Shown: piece after piece, positions 17,991-25,582 of the stretch
Layout: each line of letters starts with the position of its first letter
Position numbering within the stretch: position 1 is the stretch's first letter
Assembly: GCA_947066955.1 (NCBI GenBank)
Contig: CAMTAF010000027.1
Coordinates: forward strand, 1-38,810
Reading direction: 5' to 3'
Source of the DNA: an uncultured Hungatella sp.
Lineage (GTDB): Bacteria > Bacillota > Clostridia > Lachnospirales > Lachnospiraceae
DNA length: 38,810 bases
Translations under genes and position numbers: made by a program
The notes under the pieces: model-generated
The model's input: the letters and a program-made list of their open reading frames with translations, nothing else
Databases searched by the model: none
Told to the model about the DNA's origin: nothing

Positions 17991-18821
17991 GTGAAAGAGA
18001 AATTCAATCAAATGTTCAAGGACAAGCTGTTTCTTGTCATGTTGGTGTTGGGCCTGCTGACTATTGTTGCCGCAGCAGGCGTGGTTACCATTCAAAGAGG
18101 AAATGTCCCAGGGGAGGAGAATCCCTACATGGAAAATCTGGAGGGGACAATAATTGCAGATGAGGAGGGGGCCGGGAGTACGGACCAGGTGGCGGGAACC
18201 GCCGATGCTCAGAGAGAACAGATGGTGACTGCCTCAGACAGCAGGACAGACACCGGCAAGACGGACAAAGGAGAGACAGAAAGCCCCCAGCTGGCGAAAG
18301 GATCTGAGGGCGCCGGGGAAGAAAGCGGGAAAACCGGCGTGGCAAGCCAGCCGGAGGCCGCCGCGGTGGATTCCGGACTTGAGAACGCAGTGTCCCTGGT
18401 GCTGGATTTTTCCGATACCAGCCGTATGGCGTGGCCGGTGATGGGCAATATCCTGCTGGACTACAGCATGGACACCACCATCTATTTCCCGACTCTGGAA
18501 CAGTACCAGGTAAATCCCGGCGTTGTAATCCAGGCAGAGGTGAGCCAGCCCGTGGCGGCTCCTGCCAACGCCAGAGTGGTGGCGGTCAGCTCTAACGAGG
18601 AGATCGGCAACTTCGTGGTCCTGGATCTGGGAAATGACTTTACAGCCACCTGCGGCCAGTTAAAGGAAGTGCAGGTGGTGGAGAACGAGTACCTTGAGGC
18701 AGGACAGATCCTGGGGTACGTGGCGGAGCCTACCAAGTATTATTCCGTGGAAGGGAGCAATGTATACTTCCAGTTGGAGCACCAGGGAAATAAGGTAGAT
18801 CCCTTAGACTATTTTGAGTGA
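17991..18821 (+). CDS. spoIIQ: SpoIIQ-like protein with degenerate M23/LytM domain
   Basis: Forespore-membrane component expected to pair with SpoIIIAH across the engulfment septum. The 276 residues start at GTG 17991 after GAGGTGAT. A membrane helix (LFLVMLVLGLLTIVAAAGVV) is followed by an acidic, Ser/Gly-rich linker (about 45-125). A LytM fold at about 140-275 includes QYQVNPGVVIQAEVSQPVAA and QILGYVAEPTKYY. Residues that bind zinc in active M23 enzymes appear to be lost: the YAHL-like site reads TCGQL and the final HxHFE-like site reads NVYFQLEH. This suggests a structural protein. Order and neighbour (spoIID upstream) match Clostridia. Confidence 0.88.
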   Translation: MKEKFNQMFKDKLFLVMLVLGLLTIVAAAGVVTIQRGNVPGEENPYMENLEGTIIADEEGAGSTDQVAGTADAQREQMVTASDSRTDTGKTDKGETESPQLAKGSEGAGEESGKTGVASQPEAAAVDSGLENAVSLVLDFSDTSRMAWPVMGNILLDYSMDTTIYFPTLEQYQVNPGVVIQAEVSQPVAAPANARVVAVSSNEEIGNFVVLDLGNDFTATCGQLKEVQVVENEYLEAGQILGYVAEPTKYYSVEGSNVYFQLEHQGNKVDPLDYFE

Positions 18822-18844
18822 CAGCTGACGATGCGGCATATGAC

Positions 18845-18880
18845 AAAAAAGGCGCGGCCCTCATGGGCAGCGCCTTTTTT
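18845..18880. terminator. bidirectional terminator between spoIIQ and cotJC
   Basis: A6-GGCGC, inner GCCC/GGGC, GCGCC-T6. It is symmetrical, so it can end both spoIIQ (+) and the reconstituted cotJ operon (-). Confidence 0.9.
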
Positions 18881-18927
18881 GTGCACACGGGCCTTGACAT
18901 GCCCAAAAAGTCTGGCGGACGAAAAGC

Positions 18928-19371
18928 CTACGCCTGGGTACAGCTTCCCTGAGAATTGTCAAAGGCAGGGTTGAAGGCGTAGAAGTTGCGGCTGTTGAGG
19001 TGGTCCTGGACATCGCGGAGAGCTTCTCCGAAGCGCTGGAAATGGACGATCTCCCTCTTTCTCAGGAAGAGGATCGGATCCCGGACCTCCGGGTCCTTCA
19101 CCACACGGAGGATGTTGTCGTAGGTGGTGCGGGCTTTCTGCTCCGCGGCCATATCCTCAAAAAGATCCGTGATGGGATCCCCCTTGGACTGGAACTCGCA
19201 TGCATTGAAGGGCACGCCTCCGGCGGCCTGAGGCCAGATGCCGGTGGTGTGGTCGATATAGTAGGGGCCAAAGCCCGAGGCCTCAATCTGCTCCGGAGTC
19301 AGGTTTCTGGTGAGCTGGTGGACGATGGCGGCCACGATCTCCAAGTGAGCCAGTTCTTCGGTACCGATATC
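18928..19371 (-). CDS. cotJC: cotJC, C-terminal part (interrupted gene)
   Basis: Encodes the last 144 residues of a CotJC-type manganese-catalase-like spore coat protein. It begins at the conserved D-I-G-T-EELAHLEIVAAIVH segment with metal-ligand Glu and His residues, and continues through YYIDHTTGIWPQAAGGVPF, DMAAEQKARTTYDNIL and EIVHFQRFGEAL. No start codon or ribosome site belongs to it; upstream reading enters the inserted element and is meaningless. The missing first 62 codons lie at 27238-27424 on the same strand. Deleting the DNA between the two 10-bp cores gives one open frame of 206 residues, close to the 189 of B. subtilis CotJC. Confidence 0.93.
   Translation of the reverse strand, partial: DIGTEELAHLEIVAAIVHQLTRNLTPEQIEASGFGPYYIDHTTGIWPQAAGGVPFNACEFQSKGDPITDLFEDMAAEQKARTTYDNILRVVKDPEVRDPILFLRKREIVHFQRFGEALRDVQDHLNSRNFYAFNPAFDNSQGSCTQA
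19362..19371 (-). other. attachment core at the left end of the cotJC element
   Basis: GATATCGGTA on the minus strand, identical to 27238-27247. It sits in a nearly perfect 24-bp palindrome (19357-19380, one mismatched pair) whose middle TACCGATATCGGTA is perfect. Bases below 19362 are cotJC; bases above 19371 belong to the element. Confidence 0.85.
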
Positions 19372-19388
19372 GGTATCGAAATGGAGAA

Positions 19389-20636
19389 CTACGCCGCGTT
19401 TTGTATCTGAAAACTGCTGATGACCCCGCAGACTGCCATGGAGCCTGCGAACAAAGCCGCGATGACAGCGCCGATGCTGCTGGGAATCAGGTGAAAGATT
19501 CCAAGGGCTGTGAGGATATTGGCAATATACACCAGGGAGACCGCTGTGATGAACCCGTACAGGCACAGAACCTCCCTGTTCTTGATCCGCCGCAGCTGTT
19601 CTTTGGTGTACCCTATGCGGTTTAAGGTGTCAAACTGCTTCTTTCTCCCTGAGGCCTCTGTGGCGAAGCGGAACATTAGGGACAGAGACAGCAGAGGGAT
19701 GAGGAGGGCAAAAGACAGGAGGCACAGCATAAATTCCCCCGAATTGCGGACGGTCCCCGCCATCAGGGCGCAGAGGATATTGGCGGTGAAGATAAAGAGC
19801 GCGATATACAGTCTGGCCATCTTCAGATCTTCCCGAAAAAGTCCCATGTAGACCAGCTTGTCCCCGTCGTGTATCCATTTTTCAGACACCGACTTCTCCA
19901 GCCAGGGAACCACAGCCTTGTTGACCATGCCCCACATGGCGGCGGTTCCCGCGAATCCCCACAAAAGCATCCTCTCCGGCGCATCCTTGCAGGTGTAGAC
20001 CAGGGCGGCGCATCCCAAATACAGGGCAGGGTAGACCCACCGGATGGCCGGGGCTGTGAGCAGCTTGGGAGTTTTCAGTTTTATTTTCTCTTCGCCTTTG
20101 AGCAGAGTGAGGATACTGTTCCGGTAGGAGTATCCCAGATTCAGCATGGTGCACCAGAAGACCTCCAGGATTATGACGCAGGCGGTAAAGACCACGGGCT
20201 GAAGGCCGAAGGAAAGGCGCACCTCGCAGCCGGACATGGACCAAAACACCAGGGCCAGAAGGGGAAAGCATAAATATCCCAGGCCGATGCCTACAGGGAT
20301 GGAAAGGGCCATCAGGATTCCTGTCTGGAACAGGAGAAATTCCACCAGCTGCCCGTAGGTTCCGCCGCAGATGAGAATCACCGCCAAATCCCCGGATTTC
20401 TTTTTTACATAGAAGTCATTTGCCAGAAAGATCACCACAATGCACAGGCCCACATTAAAAACCGTCAGATAGGTGGGCAGGTCATTGCTGCTGTTGATCA
20501 ATGTGACCCCTATGGCGTCGGACATGGCCAGGTGGAAAAACAGAAACATGAACATGGAGGACAGGACAAACACGATCCAGAAAAATCCTGCCCTGTCCAA
20601 GTCCTTTCTCAGAGAACGCATAGCTGTTCTGATCAT
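19389..20636 (-). CDS. ABC transporter permease, FtsX-like (Bce-type)
   Basis: 415 residues with about ten predicted membrane segments, for example FFWIVFVLSSMFMFLFFHLAM at the N-terminus and VLCLYGFITAVSLVYIANIL near the C-terminus. The phrase KKQFDTLNRIGYTKEQLRRI is typical of the cytoplasmic loop of BceB/VraG-type permeases. Those are usually about 620-660 residues because of a large extracellular domain, which is missing here. It overlaps the ATPase gene by 4 bp. Its stop is only 17 bp from the left attachment core, so it is the terminal gene of the element. Function may be antibiotic or lipid-related efflux or sensing; substrate unknown. Confidence 0.8.
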   Translation of the reverse strand: MIRTAMRSLRKDLDRAGFFWIVFVLSSMFMFLFFHLAMSDAIGVTLINSSNDLPTYLTVFNVGLCIVVIFLANDFYVKKKSGDLAVILICGGTYGQLVEFLLFQTGILMALSIPVGIGLGYLCFPLLALVFWSMSGCEVRLSFGLQPVVFTACVIILEVFWCTMLNLGYSYRNSILTLLKGEEKIKLKTPKLLTAPAIRWVYPALYLGCAALVYTCKDAPERMLLWGFAGTAAMWGMVNKAVVPWLEKSVSEKWIHDGDKLVYMGLFREDLKMARLYIALFIFTANILCALMAGTVRNSGEFMLCLLSFALLIPLLSLSLMFRFATEASGRKKQFDTLNRIGYTKEQLRRIKNREVLCLYGFITAVSLVYIANILTALGIFHLIPSSIGAVIAALFAGSMAVCGVISSFQIQNAA

Positions 20637-21397
20637 TCTAAATATCCTCTCGATTCGCTGGCATTAAGTTCCGTGATTTTTTCAAAATACTGTTCCTGGG
20701 TCATGTTTTCCCGGAGAATGGTCTGTTCAATGACCCCGTCTTTTATGTACACCAGCCTGGAGGAATAGGAGGCCACCAGGGGGTCGTGGGTTACCATAAT
20801 GATCGTGACGCCCTTATCCCGGTTCAGCCTGTCTATGAGGGCCAGAAATTCGTTGGAATTGCGGCGGTCCAAGTTCCCCGTGGGCTCGTCGGCGATGATG
20901 ATCTTGGGATTCATGATCAGCGCCCTGCATATGGCTCCCCTCTGGCGCTGGCCGCCGGAACACTCCCTGGGATATTTGCGGAGAATCCCCTCAATATCCA
21001 TCTGCCTGGCCATGGCCTCCACCCTTGGCCGGATCTCCGATTTTTTCACCCTGGCCAGGGCCAGGGGCATGGCGATATTTTCATACAGGGTGTGAGTGTC
21101 TAAAAGGTTAAATTCCTGAAATACAAATCCAAGGTTCTGGCTGCGGAAGCGCCCCAGCTCATTGGAGGTCATGGAGCGGATGTTTATGCCGTCTATGAGC
21201 ACCTGGCCCTTGGTGGGAAAGTCCACGGTGGAGATATTGTTGATAAATGTGGTCTTCCCGCTTCCGCTGGGCCCCATGACGCAGATAAATTCGCCGGCCT
21301 CCGCCTTAAAGGAGATGCCGTGGAGGGCTTCGAATTCATTTTCCTGCTCCAAATTGTAGCTCTTGGTGAGATTACGGGTCTCTAAAATCGTGGCCAT
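20633..21397 (-). CDS. ABC transporter ATP-binding protein, BceA-like
   Basis: 254 residues starting at ATG 21397 (MATILETRNLTKSY) after AAAGGAGGCG. A longer in-frame extension upstream runs out of frame through pbuX and is rejected. It has Walker A GPSGSGKT (42-49), Q-loop Q94, signature CSGGQ (146-150), Walker B IIIADEP with E171, and switch His in VTHDP. Like BceA/YxdL proteins it carries the ISTVDFPTKG segment after Walker A. Its start overlaps the end of pbuX by 16 bp, so it is coupled to purine salvage genes, an unusual operon partner. Confidence 0.88.
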   Translation of the reverse strand: MATILETRNLTKSYNLEQENEFEALHGISFKAEAGEFICVMGPSGSGKTTFINNISTVDFPTKGQVLIDGINIRSMTSNELGRFRSQNLGFVFQEFNLLDTHTLYENIAMPLALARVKKSEIRPRVEAMARQMDIEGILRKYPRECSGGQRQRGAICRALIMNPKIIIADEPTGNLDRRNSNEFLALIDRLNRDKGVTIIMVTHDPLVASYSSRLVYIKDGVIEQTILRENMTQEQYFEKITELNASESRGYLE

Positions 21398-22704
21398 GAG
21401 GGCGCCTCCTTTGGCAACACCAGATTCAGGACTACTGCCACGAGAAATACCACGGCAACGCAGTTCTGGGCAAAAACGGTCTGGATGAGCTGGGGAAAGA
21501 TTCCGAACAGCTCGGGCACCTGGGTGAAGCCGATTCCTGTGCTCAAGGACAGGGCGGCGATGGTGATATTTCTCTGGGAATAGCCGCATTCAGCGATCAT
21601 CCGCAGCCCGCTTGTGACGATGGTTCCGAACATCATGATGGTGCATCCCCCCAAGACCGCATCCGGCAGGGTTGCAAGGATGGCGCCGAACACAGGGAAG
21701 ATGCCGGCGATCATCATGATCACCGCGCCGGTGGCGATGGCATAGCGGTTTACCACCTTTGTCATGGCCACAAGCCCTACATTCTGGCTGAAAGAGGTGA
21801 TGGGCAGGCAGCCCAAAAGGGATGACAGGGAGCTGACAAAGCCGTCGCAGGTCAGGGAGCCTGAGATCTCTTTCTCCGTAACCTTTCTGCCAAGGCCCGA
21901 CATGGCCAGGGCAGATGTGTCCCCTATGGTTTCCGTGGCAGACACCATAAAAATCAGGGCAACGGACAGGATGGCGTTCAGGTTAAACACAGGCTTAAAG
22001 GGAAGGAGAGCGGGCAGGGCCACAAAGGAGGCTGCCCTGACAGCAGAGAAATCCACCTTGCCCATGCAGAAGGCCGCAACATATCCGATCCCGAGGCCGA
22101 AGAGAACAGAGAGCTGCTTCCAGTAGGACTTTGCGAAAATATTGAACCCAAGGCAGCACAGGAGGGTTATGGTTCCCAGGACCCAGTTGGAGGCAGAGCC
22201 AAAGCCCTCATTTCCGGTTCCGCCGCCAAAAGAGGCCGCGCCCACGGACAGAAGGGAAAATCCGATGGCCGTGACAACGCTGGCCGCCACAATGGGGGTG
22301 ATGAACTTGATCCAGTACTTGGCGAACAGGCCGAGAAATCCCTCCAGGATCCCGCCCACCAGCACGGCGCCCACAATGGCAGGATATCCATAGGCAGGCC
22401 CTACGTAGCAGAAGACGGACACAAAGGTAAAACTGATCCCCATGACAATGGGAAGCCCCGAGCCTGCCCTCCACACGGGAAACAGCTGGATCAGGGTCCC
22501 GATCCCCGCCATGATCATGGCGCTCTGGATCAGCATGGCGCTCTGGGAGGTCTCCAGCCCGCTGGCTCCTGCCACGATGATGATGGGCGCGATGTTGGCC
22601 ACAAACATGGCCAGGATATGCTGGAGTCCGAAAGGGATGGCCTTTCCCAAAGGAACCGTTCCCTCCAGCTGATAGATATTTTCAATGTCTGCTGTCTTTT
22701 TCAT
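21382..22704 (-). CDS. pbuX: xanthine/purine permease, NCS2 family
   Basis: Proton-linked nucleobase importer of the UraA/XanP family. The 440 residues hold about 14 membrane segments. Signature parts are PLGKAIPFGLQHILAMFVAN at the N-terminus, SATETIGDTSAL and LTCDGFVSSLSSLLGCLP, and TSFSQNVGLVAMTKVVNR in the substrate-region helices. It lies 14 bp after xpt, the xpt-pbuX order known from B. subtilis, where the pair takes up xanthine and converts it to XMP. It is carried inside the cotJC element. Confidence 0.92.
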   Translation of the reverse strand: MKKTADIENIYQLEGTVPLGKAIPFGLQHILAMFVANIAPIIIVAGASGLETSQSAMLIQSAMIMAGIGTLIQLFPVWRAGSGLPIVMGISFTFVSVFCYVGPAYGYPAIVGAVLVGGILEGFLGLFAKYWIKFITPIVAASVVTAIGFSLLSVGAASFGGGTGNEGFGSASNWVLGTITLLCCLGFNIFAKSYWKQLSVLFGLGIGYVAAFCMGKVDFSAVRAASFVALPALLPFKPVFNLNAILSVALIFMVSATETIGDTSALAMSGLGRKVTEKEISGSLTCDGFVSSLSSLLGCLPITSFSQNVGLVAMTKVVNRYAIATGAVIMMIAGIFPVFGAILATLPDAVLGGCTIMMFGTIVTSGLRMIAECGYSQRNITIAALSLSTGIGFTQVPELFGIFPQLIQTVFAQNCVAVVFLVAVVLNLVLPKEAPSWPRF

Positions 22705-22718
22705 CTGCGCATCCCCTC

Positions 22719-23312
22719 TTAAACCGGCTGGCTCTGATCTCTGAAACAGATCTTTCCCGTTGCGGCGTCCATGCTTTCCACGATGGCAAGGGACTCCAGA
22801 CGGTAGCCTAAGTTCCGGATGGTGCGGCCTCCTGGCTGAAATCCCTTCTCAATGGCGATCCCGATCCCCTCTAAGACCGCTCCTGCCTGGGAGACGATGG
22901 AGATCAGCCCCTGCAGGGCGCAGCCGTTGGCCAAAAAGTCGTCAATAATCAGCACATGGTCGTCAGGGCCTAAAAACTTTTTGGAGACAATGACCTGATT
23001 CCTGCATTTGTGGGTAAAAGACTCCACCTCCGCCACGTACATGCCCCCGTCGATATTGATGCTCTGGGATTTTTTGGCAAACACCACCGGCGCGTCAAAA
23101 TATTCCGACGCAATGCACGCGATCCCGATGCCTGACGCCTCAATGGTAAGGATCTTGTTGACATAAACGCCCTCAAACCGCCTCTTCCACTCTTCCCCCA
23201 TCTGCCGGAAGAGCCTGATATCCATCTGATGGTTTAAAAATGTGTCCACCTTCAGGACATTTCCCTCTTTTACAATGCCGTCTCTCTGTATCCGTTCCTC
23301 TAAAAAGTTCAT
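22719..23312 (-). CDS. xpt: xanthine phosphoribosyltransferase
   Basis: Converts xanthine and PRPP to XMP. Start chosen at 23312 ([14 protein letters not shown]) after AGGAGG with 5-nt spacing; the frame stays open 19 codons further upstream without a ribosome site. The 197 residues are the family's length. It has the PRPP-binding motif [11 protein letters not shown] and the N-terminal [11 protein letters not shown] segment. First gene of a four-gene minus-strand operon in the element. No purine riboswitch is recognisable in the roughly 140-nt leader; instead the leader carries family B repeat in antisense. Confidence 0.94.
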   Translation of the reverse strand: MNFLEERIQRDGIVKEGNVLKVDTFLNHQMDIRLFRQMGEEWKRRFEGVYVNKILTIEASGIGIACIASEYFDAPVVFAKKSQSINIDGGMYVAEVESFTHKCRNQVIVSKKFLGPDDHVLIIDDFLANGCALQGLISIVSQAGAVLEGIGIAIEKGFQPGGRTIRNLGYRLESLAIVESMDAATGKICFRDQSQPV

Positions 23313-23360
23313 TTGAGCCTCCTGCGACTTGTTTGTTCTCCCGGCCTTTGGCCAGGGATG

Positions 23361-23447
23361 TATGCACACAGGGCGGAAAGGAAATATGGCCGCTTGCGCG
23401 GCCCCGCCCCGGCGCGGCGAGTAGGGGAAAGGCCTCCCCTGCTCGAT
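23361..23447 (+). repeat. family B repeat, copy 2 (inside cotJC element)
   Basis: 87 bp matching copy 1 at 11087-11174 almost throughout: TATGC, GGGCGGAAAGGAAAT, GGCCGC-TTGC-GCGGCC, GCGGCGAGTAGGGG and CCTGCTCGAT. Hairpin 2 is extended to GAGTAGGGG/CCCCTGCTC, so length changes in the two arms match. It lies antisense within the xpt leader. Confidence 0.85.
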
Positions 23448-23458
23448 CCTATGAATTT

Positions 23459-23487
23459 ATAATAGTATAGATTTGGGGAAGTTGCAA
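23459..23487 (-). promoter_or_regulatory. promoter of the xpt-pbuX operon
   Basis: Minus-strand TTGCAA (23482-23487), 17 bp, TATTAT (23459-23464). Confidence 0.6.
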
Positions 23488-23521
23488 GAAGTTTGGGCGG
23501 AAAGTCATTTTTATAAAGTAT

Positions 23522-23550
23522 TTGTATTTCCGCCTGCCATCCGCTATACT
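23522..23550 (+). promoter_or_regulatory. promoter of the AAA/PD-(D/E)XK gene
   Basis: TTGTAT (23522-23527), 17 bp, TATACT (23545-23550). Divergent from the xpt promoter. Confidence 0.6.
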
Positions 23551-23603
23551 AAAGACAGCTGATAAATGATACAAAAAAGAATTTAAAAGAACGGGGCGTC
23601 TGT

Positions 23604-25292
23604 ATGCAGAAAACAGGGATCGGGTATCAGGATTTTGAGGAGATAAGGCAGGAGAACATCTTTTATGTAGATAAAACCAGATTTATCCGGGAATGGTGGG
23701 ACAATGCGGATAAGGTGACATTGATCACCCGCCCAAGGCGTTTTGGAAAAACATTGACCATGAGCATGGTGGAGAAATTTTTCTCTGTGCGGTATGCGGG
23801 GCGGGAGGATCTGTTCCAGGGCCTTGAGATATGGGAAGATGAGAGATTTAAGGAACTCCAGGGAAGCTATCCTGTGATCAGTATTTCCTTTGCCAATGTG
23901 AAGGAGAAAGATTACAAGGCAACCGTTCACAGAATCTGTCAGATTATCACAGATTTGTATAATGACAACCGTTTTTTGCTGGAACAAGATCTTCTGTCAA
24001 AGGAAGAAAGATCCTATTTTCAAAAAATATCTGCCCATATGCCGGAGGTTGAGGCAACCATAGCGCTTCACAGGCTGTCGAGATTTTTGTACTATTATTA
24101 TGGCAGAAAGGTGATCCTTCTGTTGGATGAATACGATACACCCATGCAGGAGGCCTATGTCAATGGCTATTGGGCAGAACTGGTTTCTTTCACCCGGAAT
24201 TTGTTTAACTCTGCTTTTAAGACGAATCCTTACCTGGAGCGGGGAGTCATGACAGGCATAACGAGAGTAAGCCGGGAATCCATATTTTCCGATTTAAACA
24301 ACTTGGAGATCGTCACCACAACTTCTGAAAAATATAGCGATTGCTTTGGATTTACAGAGAAGGAAGTATTTGCCGCGTTAGCTGAGTATGGCCTGTGGGA
24401 ACAGAGGCAGGAGGTAAAGGCCTGGTATGATGGTTTTACATTTGGAAGAAACAAAGACATGTACAATCCCTGGTCGATCCTGAATTATCTGGATAAGAAA
24501 CAGGCAGGCATGTACTGGGCCAACACCAGCTCAAACAGCTTGGCCGGAAGGCTGATCCGTGAGGGAAATGTGCAGGTCAAAGAGGATTTTGAGGATCTGC
24601 TGTTGGGAAGGCATCTGCAGATTGAATTGGATGAGCAGGTTGTCTATGATCAACTGCCCGTAAAAATGAATGCTATCTGGAGCCTTTTGCTGGCCGGCGG
24701 ATATTTAAGGGTGGTCAGAAGAGAGCTCAGCCAGAGAACAGGCCGTTGGAACTACACACTGGCCCTGACAAACCGGGAAGTATGTCTGATGTTTGAGGGC
24801 ATGATCCAGGAATGGTTTTCTCAGAGCGGCGGAAATTATAATAACTTTATCAAGGCCTTGCTGGCCAATGATGTGGAAGCCATGAATGAATACATGAATA
24901 AAGTAGCCATGACGACATTCAGCTATTTTGATTCTGGTAAAAATCCGTCTTCGGAAGAGCCGGAACGCTTTTACCATGGATTCGTACTAGGCCTGACAGT
25001 AGAATTGTCCGGCCGTTATGTGCTGACCTCCAACCGGGAGAGTGGATTTGGCCGGTACGATGTGATGCTGGAGCCTGTGGATTTCACAAAAGATAATGGA
25101 ATCATTATGGAATTTAAGGTCTTCCAGCCTGGGAAAGAAAAAGGGCTGGAAGACACGGTGGCGGCGGCACTGGCGCAGATCGAAGAGAAGAGATATGAGA
25201 CAGCCCTGACGGCAAAAGGAGTTTTGCGGGAGAGGATCCGTAAATATGGGTTTGCTTTTCGGGGGAAGGAGGTGCTGATTGGGGGCAGGTGA
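23604..25292 (+). CDS. AAA-ATPase-like / PD-(D/E)XK nuclease-like protein
   Basis: 562 residues of the family combining an AAA-ATPase-like domain (PF09820 type) with a C-terminal PD-(D/E)XK-like domain (DUF1703 type). The N-terminus has FYVDKTRFI, then the P-loop variant TRPRRFGKT with K49. Walker B is ILLLDEYDTP with D175/E176. Near the C-terminus GRYDVMLEP and GIIMEFKVF give the D...E-x-K nuclease-like motif. The ribosome site is weak. Base composition is more AT-rich than the flanking genes, suggesting separate origin. Such genes are often multicopy in gut Clostridia and Bacteroidetes; the biological role is not established. It lies between the two halves of the element's gene content. Confidence 0.85.
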   Translation: MQKTGIGYQDFEEIRQENIFYVDKTRFIREWWDNADKVTLITRPRRFGKTLTMSMVEKFFSVRYAGREDLFQGLEIWEDERFKELQGSYPVISISFANVKEKDYKATVHRICQIITDLYNDNRFLLEQDLLSKEERSYFQKISAHMPEVEATIALHRLSRFLYYYYGRKVILLLDEYDTPMQEAYVNGYWAELVSFTRNLFNSAFKTNPYLERGVMTGITRVSRESIFSDLNNLEIVTTTSEKYSDCFGFTEKEVFAALAEYGLWEQRQEVKAWYDGFTFGRNKDMYNPWSILNYLDKKQAGMYWANTSSNSLAGRLIREGNVQVKEDFEDLLLGRHLQIELDEQVVYDQLPVKMNAIWSLLLAGGYLRVVRRELSQRTGRWNYTLALTNREVCLMFEGMIQEWFSQSGGNYNNFIKALLANDVEAMNEYMNKVAMTTFSYFDSGKNPSSEEPERFYHGFVLGLTVELSGRYVLTSNRESGFGRYDVMLEPVDFTKDNGIIMEFKVFQPGKEKGLEDTVAAALAQIEEKRYETALTAKGVLRERIRKYGFAFRGKEVLIGGR

Positions 25293-25378
25293 CAGAACGG
25301 AATAAATATAAAATAAATTCGTAAGACAAGCCCCTTCCCGCGTAAACTAGAAAAAAGATATTCAGGAGAAATCCTCTC

Positions 25379-25582
25379 ATGCCAAAAACCAGTCAAGGAG
25401 ACAGCCCCAAGAGAGGGAACGAGCTCCAGTTGGAGATCACATTGACAGTCAGTCAATTGGCAAAGTTTCAGAAAGTCTTTAAAAGCGGCATTTACAAGGA
25501 GCTCTATGAAAGGAATCTGATCACAGGCAGCCAGCTGACCTGTCTGCTGGACAGAATCGGATCATGGGAAGTGGACAGATGA
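25379..25582 (+). CDS. small protein coupled to the recombinase
   Basis: 67 residues, ATG 25379 after AGGAGA. The N-terminus is basic and polar; the rest looks helical, with SQLAKFQKVFKSGIYKELY and ERNLITGSQLTCLLDRIG. The latter resembles the short helical motif of SHOCT-like proteins (L-ITxxQ...LL). The stop overlaps the recombinase start as ATGA (25579-25582), so the two are translationally coupled. Small proteins beside large serine recombinases sometimes act as recombination directionality factors; that is a hypothesis here, not a recognised homology. Confidence 0.7.
   Translation: MPKTSQGDSPKRGNELQLEITLTVSQLAKFQKVFKSGIYKELYERNLITGSQLTCLLDRIGSWEVDR

Noticed and set aside
18928-19566. A single 212-codon gene for the cotJC C-part
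   Set aside because: The first 60 or so codons are antisense to the permease gene, lie in the element, and have no ribosome site; homology begins only at the core.
21398-21589. N-terminal extension of the BceA-like ATPase
   Set aside because: It is an out-of-frame reading of the pbuX 3' end; AAAGGAGG precedes ATG 21397.
23313-23460. Purine riboswitch before xpt
   Set aside because: I looked for the conserved junction and loop sequences of the purine aptamer and found none; the leader is mostly antisense family B repeat.
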